Source of the DNA: Oscillospiraceae bacterium
Lineage (GTDB): Bacteria; Bacillota; Clostridia; Oscillospirales; Ruminococcaceae
Assembly (NCBI GenBank): GCA_029062865.1
Contig: JAIDPG010000120.1
Coordinates: 1 to 8,437, forward strand
Length of the DNA stretch: 8,437 bases
Direction of reading: 5' to 3'
Of this stretch, positions 5,616 to 8,437 are shown one piece after another (within the stretch, counting starts at the first letter, position 1; the number at the start of each line of letters is the position of its first letter). The notes under the pieces were generated by a model. It did not search any database and was not told where the DNA came from. It saw nothing but the letters and a program-made list of their open reading frames with translations. Made by a program: the position numbers and the translations under genes.

Positions 5616-6773
5616 ATGAATATCAAGGTTATTTTGGCAGTCATCCTGGCGCTGTTATTTGGGTTGTTCATGGGAAGAACGAATATTCCCGCGCCTCAGC
5701 CCGACCCGATCATTTCCGATTTCCCCGCGCCCGATAACCCGAACGAAACGGGCGGGAGTATGCACGGCGATGTGTTTCCGTCGGCGGCGGAGATCGTCGG
5801 GCAAATGAAGCTCGGCTGGAATTTGGGAAACACTCTCGACGCGCTCGGAATGGGAACACTCGACGACGAAATGGCTTGGGGGAATCCCGTGACGACAAAG
5901 GAAATGGTCGACCGCGTAAAAGCGGCGGGCTTCAACGTAATGCGCGTTCCGGTGTCGTGGGGAAAGCATCTCGACAGCAAGTACAACATCGACAAGGCGT
6001 GGCTCAAACGCGTGCGCGAGGTCGTGGATTACGGCATTGACAACAATATGTACGTTATCCTCAACACTCACCACGAGGAATGGTATATGCCGCGGCAGAG
6101 CGACGTTGACGAGGATCTCCGCGGGCTTGGGCGCTTGTGGGAGCAGATCGCGGAGGAATTCAAGGACTATGACGAGCGCCTGCTTTTCGAGGGCGTGAAC
6201 GAGCCGCGGCTCCGCGGCGACAGCGCGGAATGGTGGGGAACGCCCGAGGCTCGCGAGATCGTCAACCGATACGCGGAAACGTTCGTCCGCACCGTCCGCG
6301 CGAGCGGCGGCAACAACGCGCAGCGCTCGCTGCTCGTAACGCCGTATGCCGCGTCCTCCGCGACGGAGAATTTACAGGCGCTGAAGATACCCGACAACGC
6401 CGGGAACATCATCGTGTCCGTCCACGCGTATCTGCCGTACGACTTCGCGCTGAACGTCCACGGCACGGCGAGCTACAGCAACGACGGCTCGGCCAACACG
6501 CTGATGAGCGACATCAAAACGCTGTTCCTCGACAAGGGAATTCCCGTTGTGATAACGGAATTCGGCTCGGTCAACAAGGAAAACGAGCAGGACAGGATAC
6601 AATGCGCGGTGGATTTCCTCAACGCCGCTAAGGCGACCGGCGTGCCGTGCTGCTGGTGGGACAACAACGCGCGCTGGGGCGACGGCGAGCTGTTCGGCTT
6701 GCTTGACCGCAACGGCGGCGGGTGGTATTTCCCGACGCTTTTGCAGCGAATGATGGAAACGGCAGGTGTTTAA
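5616..6773 (+). CDS. Exported or membrane-anchored GH5 endoglucanase (subfamily 4-like)
   Basis: This 385-aa protein has a short basic N-end and a hydrophobic segment (about 5-19), then a Pro/Asp-rich linker (24-52) and one catalytic domain (about 55-385). No lipobox Cys or clear A-x-A cleavage site is visible, so it may stay anchored in the membrane. Subfamily-4 style motifs are present: GWNLGNTLDA (67-76), W88-G-N-P-V-T-T, R110-V-P-V-S-W, H152-H153, acid/base E196 in NEPR, SVHAYLPY (268-275), nucleophile E315 in ITEFG, and WWDN (347-350). Subfamily 4 enzymes are endoglucanases, often also active on xyloglucan or mixed-linkage glucan. There is no carbohydrate-binding module, dockerin or SLH domain. 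The ATG is supported by AAGGAG at 5606-5611. It lies between an Rsm22-like gene and a PPTase gene that starts at the base right after its stop codon. Confidence 0.88.
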   Translation: MNIKVILAVILALLFGLFMGRTNIPAPQPDPIISDFPAPDNPNETGGSMHGDVFPSAAEIVGQMKLGWNLGNTLDALGMGTLDDEMAWGNPVTTKEMVDRVKAAGFNVMRVPVSWGKHLDSKYNIDKAWLKRVREVVDYGIDNNMYVILNTHHEEWYMPRQSDVDEDLRGLGRLWEQIAEEFKDYDERLLFEGVNEPRLRGDSAEWWGTPEAREIVNRYAETFVRTVRASGGNNAQRSLLVTPYAASSATENLQALKIPDNAGNIIVSVHAYLPYDFALNVHGTASYSNDGSANTLMSDIKTLFLDKGIPVVITEFGSVNKENEQDRIQCAVDFLNAAKATGVPCCWWDNNARWGDGELFGLLDRNGGGWYFPTLLQRMMETAGV

Positions 6774-7397
6774 ATGGATATTATTGTAGTGAAAACAGAC
6801 GGCGCAGTGTGGGCGGAGCTTAGCGGATTTTTGGGCTGTCTTGATTCAACGAGAAGAGCCGCGATAAACCGCAAGGCGAACGACTCCGACAAGATAAACT
6901 CCCTTGTCTCGCGGCTGCTGCTGCTTTCGGAGATAAAGCGCCGCACGGGAATTCCCGAGCGGAAGATCAAGCTCTCGCTCGGCTCATTCGGGAAGCCGTT
7001 TTTGAAGAACTCCGCGCTGCAATTCTCGCTTTCGCACACGCGCGGCGCGGTTTGCGCGGCTTTCGGAGAGGACGGCGAGATCGGGATAGACATCGAGCGC
7101 CGCGATCGCCGCGTCAACGAGCGAATGTACGCGCGGGCGCTCTGCGGGGAGGAACGCGAAAAAGCTCGCTCGGACGAGGACTTCATACGCTTCTGGGTGA
7201 AAAAGGAGGCGTTTTTGAAGCGGCTCGGCGTGGGGATAACGCGCGACCTGCGCGGCGTAAATTCGCTCGAGCTCCCCGACACGAACGCCCTGGAGTTCGG
7301 CGGGTTCTTTGTCGGAGCGTCGGGCAAGGGCGATATAAACGTCGCAGAGCTCCTCCTTAACGAGCTTCTGGATAGATTTATTCTGCTGAACAATTGA
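6774..7397 (+). CDS. Sfp-type 4'-phosphopantetheinyl transferase
   Basis: This 207-aa protein is expected to move the phosphopantetheine arm of CoA to a serine of carrier proteins. The Sfp-type signature is complete: G73-K-P-F, F84-S-L-S-H, G104-I-D-I-E with the Mg-binding D106 and E108, and W141-V-K-K-E-A-F-L-K with E145 and K149. Its length is near the usual 220-240 aa, with a somewhat short C-terminal part. The ATG follows the GH5 stop codon without a gap, and AGGTG (6764-6768) inside the end of the GH5 gene can serve as ribosome site, so translation is probably coupled. No carrier protein, fatty-acid, polyketide or peptide synthetase gene is in the window, so the target is unknown; it may be the cell's general or second PPTase. 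It closes the operon before the stem-loops at 7401-7492. Confidence 0.88.
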   Translation: MDIIVVKTDGAVWAELSGFLGCLDSTRRAAINRKANDSDKINSLVSRLLLLSEIKRRTGIPERKIKLSLGSFGKPFLKNSALQFSLSHTRGAVCAAFGEDGEIGIDIERRDRRVNERMYARALCGEEREKARSDEDFIRFWVKKEAFLKRLGVGITRDLRGVNSLELPDTNALEFGGFFVGASGKGDINVAELLLNELLDRFILLNN

Positions 7398-7400
7398 CAC

Positions 7401-7426
7401 AAAAACCGCCCCCGAGAGGGGGCGGT
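7401..7426. terminator. Stem-loop terminator between convergent genes
   Basis: ACCGCCCCC (7405-7413) and GGGGGCGGT (7418-7426) form a perfect 9-bp stem with a GAGA (GNRA) tetraloop. Read leftward it is followed by TTTTT (7405-7401), making a good minus-strand terminator. Read rightward the tail is CGTATATTT, a weaker U-tract, yet it starts only 8 nt after the PPTase stop. It probably serves both directions. Confidence 0.7.
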
Positions 7427-7464
7427 CGTATATTTGCGATGCTTTCTGCGCACAATAAGACAAA

Positions 7465-7492
7465 GAAAATCCCCCTCTCTTGCGAGAGGGGG
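7465..7492 (-). terminator. Terminator of the minus-strand secreted-protein unit
   Basis: CCCCCTCTC (7471-7479) and GAGAGGGGG (7484-7492) form a perfect 9-bp stem with a 4-nt loop. On the minus strand it is followed by ATTTTCTTT, and it lies 38 nt past the stop codon of the gene ending at 7531. The plus-strand tail (GACAAAAC) is not a terminator tail. Confidence 0.75.
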
Positions 7493-7530
7493 GACAAAAC
7501 CGTTAAGCTTTAGAGATGACTTGCGTCAGA

Positions 7531-8277
7531 TTAGAGGGCCTTCGGACCAGCGGAAACCTTGAGAACGAGGTTTACGTTGATAGCGTCGTCTTCCTTCCAC
7601 TCAACTTCCTTGGTAGGATCCGTGTTGCCTGCGGGAGTCTTTGCAAGCTTGCCAGCAAAAGCCATATACATATCAGTAGGGGTTTCAGCATTAGAAGCTG
7701 CTGCGATAAAGAATACCTTATTCTGCGAGGTTTGACCAGCAGCAACAGTCGTAGACTTAGCAACAGTGGAATCCATTACGAGTACGCCCTGCCCGGAAGT
7801 TGAAGCGGATGCACTTGCAGTTTTAAGAGTACCCTCAGCAGCAGACTTTATATCTGCAACAGTATCAGCGCCAATCAAAGTCAACTGTGCACCCTTAGTA
7901 CCATCAGTGGGAGCCGCCTTAGCTTCTACCTTCCACGGGGTCTTATCGGTTGTGGTTACAGTAGTGATAGCAGTAGCATCAATATATACGCCGTACTCGG
8001 TGCTCTTGTTAGTTACCTTATACGCGGTACTTGCAATAGTTGCGGTCGTAACAGTAGGTGTATCAGCAGCGTCCAACTTAATATCAGCACCGTACGGATT
8101 AAGAGCAGCCGCCATTTTAGCCGGCATAACCAGGTTAAGAACTACCTTAGGAGCGGTTACAGCTACATCATAAGTAAGTTCGCCAGCCTTGGAAACGGTC
8201 TTGTCAGTAGCAAACGCAGTTGCGGAAACAGCGAGCATAGAAGCAGCGGCGAGAACGCCTGCAATTATCTTCTTCAT
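7531..8277 (-). CDS. Secreted Ala/Thr-rich protein of unknown family
   Basis: I do not recognise a named family. The 248-aa product has a clear signal peptide: K2-K3, a hydrophobic core to about residue 18, and A-F-A (21-23) as a likely cleavage site. The mature 225 residues lack cysteine, are rich in Ala, Thr, Val and Lys, and alternate polar and hydrophobic residues as in beta-strands. Landmarks are V46-L-N-L-V-M-P-A-K, N60-P-Y-G, Y86-K-V-T-N, an Ala/Ser/Thr stretch (150-161), and an ending with W227 and N-V-N-L-V-L-K-V (234-241). There is no LPxTG, lipobox, SLH or cell-wall-binding motif. A surface-layer, fibre or other structural beta-sandwich protein is a reasonable guess. Ala codons are mostly GCT/GCA, whereas the neighbours favour GCG; this fits high expression or a different origin. 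The start is fixed by AAGGAGG at 8286-8292. Confidence 0.8.
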   Translation of the reverse strand: MKKIIAGVLAAASMLAVSATAFATDKTVSKAGELTYDVAVTAPKVVLNLVMPAKMAAALNPYGADIKLDAADTPTVTTATIASTAYKVTNKSTEYGVYIDATAITTVTTTDKTPWKVEAKAAPTDGTKGAQLTLIGADTVADIKSAAEGTLKTASASASTSGQGVLVMDSTVAKSTTVAAGQTSQNKVFFIAAASNAETPTDMYMAFAGKLAKTPAGNTDPTKEVEWKEDDAINVNLVLKVSAGPKAL

Positions 8278-8285
8278 AATAATGT

Positions 8286-8292
8286 CCTCCTT
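8286..8292 (-). promoter_or_regulatory. Strong ribosome binding site of the secreted-protein gene
   Basis: On the minus strand AAGGAGG (8292-8286) stands 8 nt before the ATG at 8277. It is the best match to the anti-Shine-Dalgarno in the window and fits a highly translated product. Confidence 0.8.
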
Positions 8293-8308
8293 AAGAACAA
8301 TTTTATTG

Positions 8309-8437
8309 TCATTCGCCTACCTGCAGAGTAAGAACCACCATGGTCTGTGCAACAATGGTTTTTCTGTCGTCCTGCACGGTGGAGATGACCAGAACTATAT
8401 CGGTCTCCCCTTTGGAGAAAACCTTGTTTGTTTTAAA
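8309..8437 (-). CDS. 3' end of an upstream gene of the same minus-strand unit (partial)
   Basis: From the right edge the minus strand reads 42 codons in frame and ends at TGA (8311-8309), 31 nt before the start of the next gene. The visible tail has alternating hydrophobic residues (I-V-L-V-I-S-T-V, then M-V-V-L-T-L-Q-V-G-E at the end), like the closing strands of a beta-sandwich, and loosely resembles the end of the downstream secreted protein. No domain can be named from 42 residues. The close spacing and lack of a visible promoter suggest co-transcription with the downstream gene. Coding status rests on the open frame and the stop placed just before the next ribosome site. Confidence 0.6.
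   Translation of the reverse strand, partial: FKTNKVFSKGETDIVLVISTVQDDRKTIVAQTMVVLTLQVGE

Noticed and set aside
6770..7463. Minus-strand open frames of 227 and 159 aa opposite the PPTase gene
   Set aside because: Ser/Arg-rich or low-information products without ribosome sites. They would start inside or beside the terminator stems, and the plus frame has the complete PPTase signature.
7516..8173. Plus-strand open frames of 95 and 135 aa opposite the secreted protein
   Set aside because: They lie antisense to a gene with signal peptide, strong ribosome site and terminator, and have no start signals of their own.
7531..8277. Secreted protein as a WxL, TasA/camelysin or LPxTG surface protein
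   Set aside because: No W-x-L motifs, no sorting signal and no convincing TasA-type features; only the general beta-strand pattern fits, so no family was assigned.

Overview
The window reads as chromosomal DNA from a GC-rich Gram-positive anaerobe of the Clostridia, most likely an Oscillospiraceae/Ruminococcaceae-type gut or rumen bacterium. The grounds are consensus sigma-A promoters with 17-bp spacers, strong Shine-Dalgarno sites, GCG/GGC-rich codon use, a VanZ-like membrane protein, and a plant-glucan toolkit (two GH5 glycosidases and one GH94 phosphorylase). This placement is inference from gene content, not a taxonomic assignment.

Layout. Bases 1-34 hold a terminator for a gene that lies off the left edge. 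Between it and the first gene is a divergent promoter pair: a near-consensus minus-strand promoter (168-196) with no recognisable gene downstream in the window, and a plus-strand promoter (244-272) that drives a VanZ-like protein (290-871). A second unit starts at an extended -10 promoter (924-952) and carries a cytosolic GH5 glycosidase (1019-2047) and a GH94 disaccharide phosphorylase (2133-4529). It ends at a strong terminator (4540-4568). A third unit starts at a promoter (4596-4624) whose transcript begins almost on the Shine-Dalgarno site. It encodes an Rsm22/METTL17-like methyltransferase with a four-cysteine metal site (4644-5591), an exported GH5 subfamily-4-like endoglucanase (5616-6773) and an Sfp-type phosphopantetheinyl transferase (6774-7397). 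Two stem-loops at 7401-7492 separate this from a minus-strand unit: a secreted Ala/Thr-rich protein of no family I recognise (7531-8277), preceded by the last 42 codons of another gene (8309-8437).

How the genes may work together. The exported GH5 would cut beta-glucan outside the cell. Imported oligosaccharides could be trimmed by the leaderless GH5 and split by the GH94 enzyme into sugar 1-phosphate plus free sugar, which saves ATP. No transporter or sugar regulator is in view. The Rsm22-like and PPTase genes are housekeeping functions that share an mRNA with the exported cellulase.

Points most worth a second look: the GH94 protein has Gln641 where the cellobiose and chitobiose phosphorylases I remember have a phosphate-contacting His; an orphan strong minus-strand promoter sits at the left end; the unclassified secreted protein has codon use suggesting high expression; and hairpins flank the GH5 gene on its mRNA. 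I found no CRISPR array, mobile element, tRNA or rRNA.
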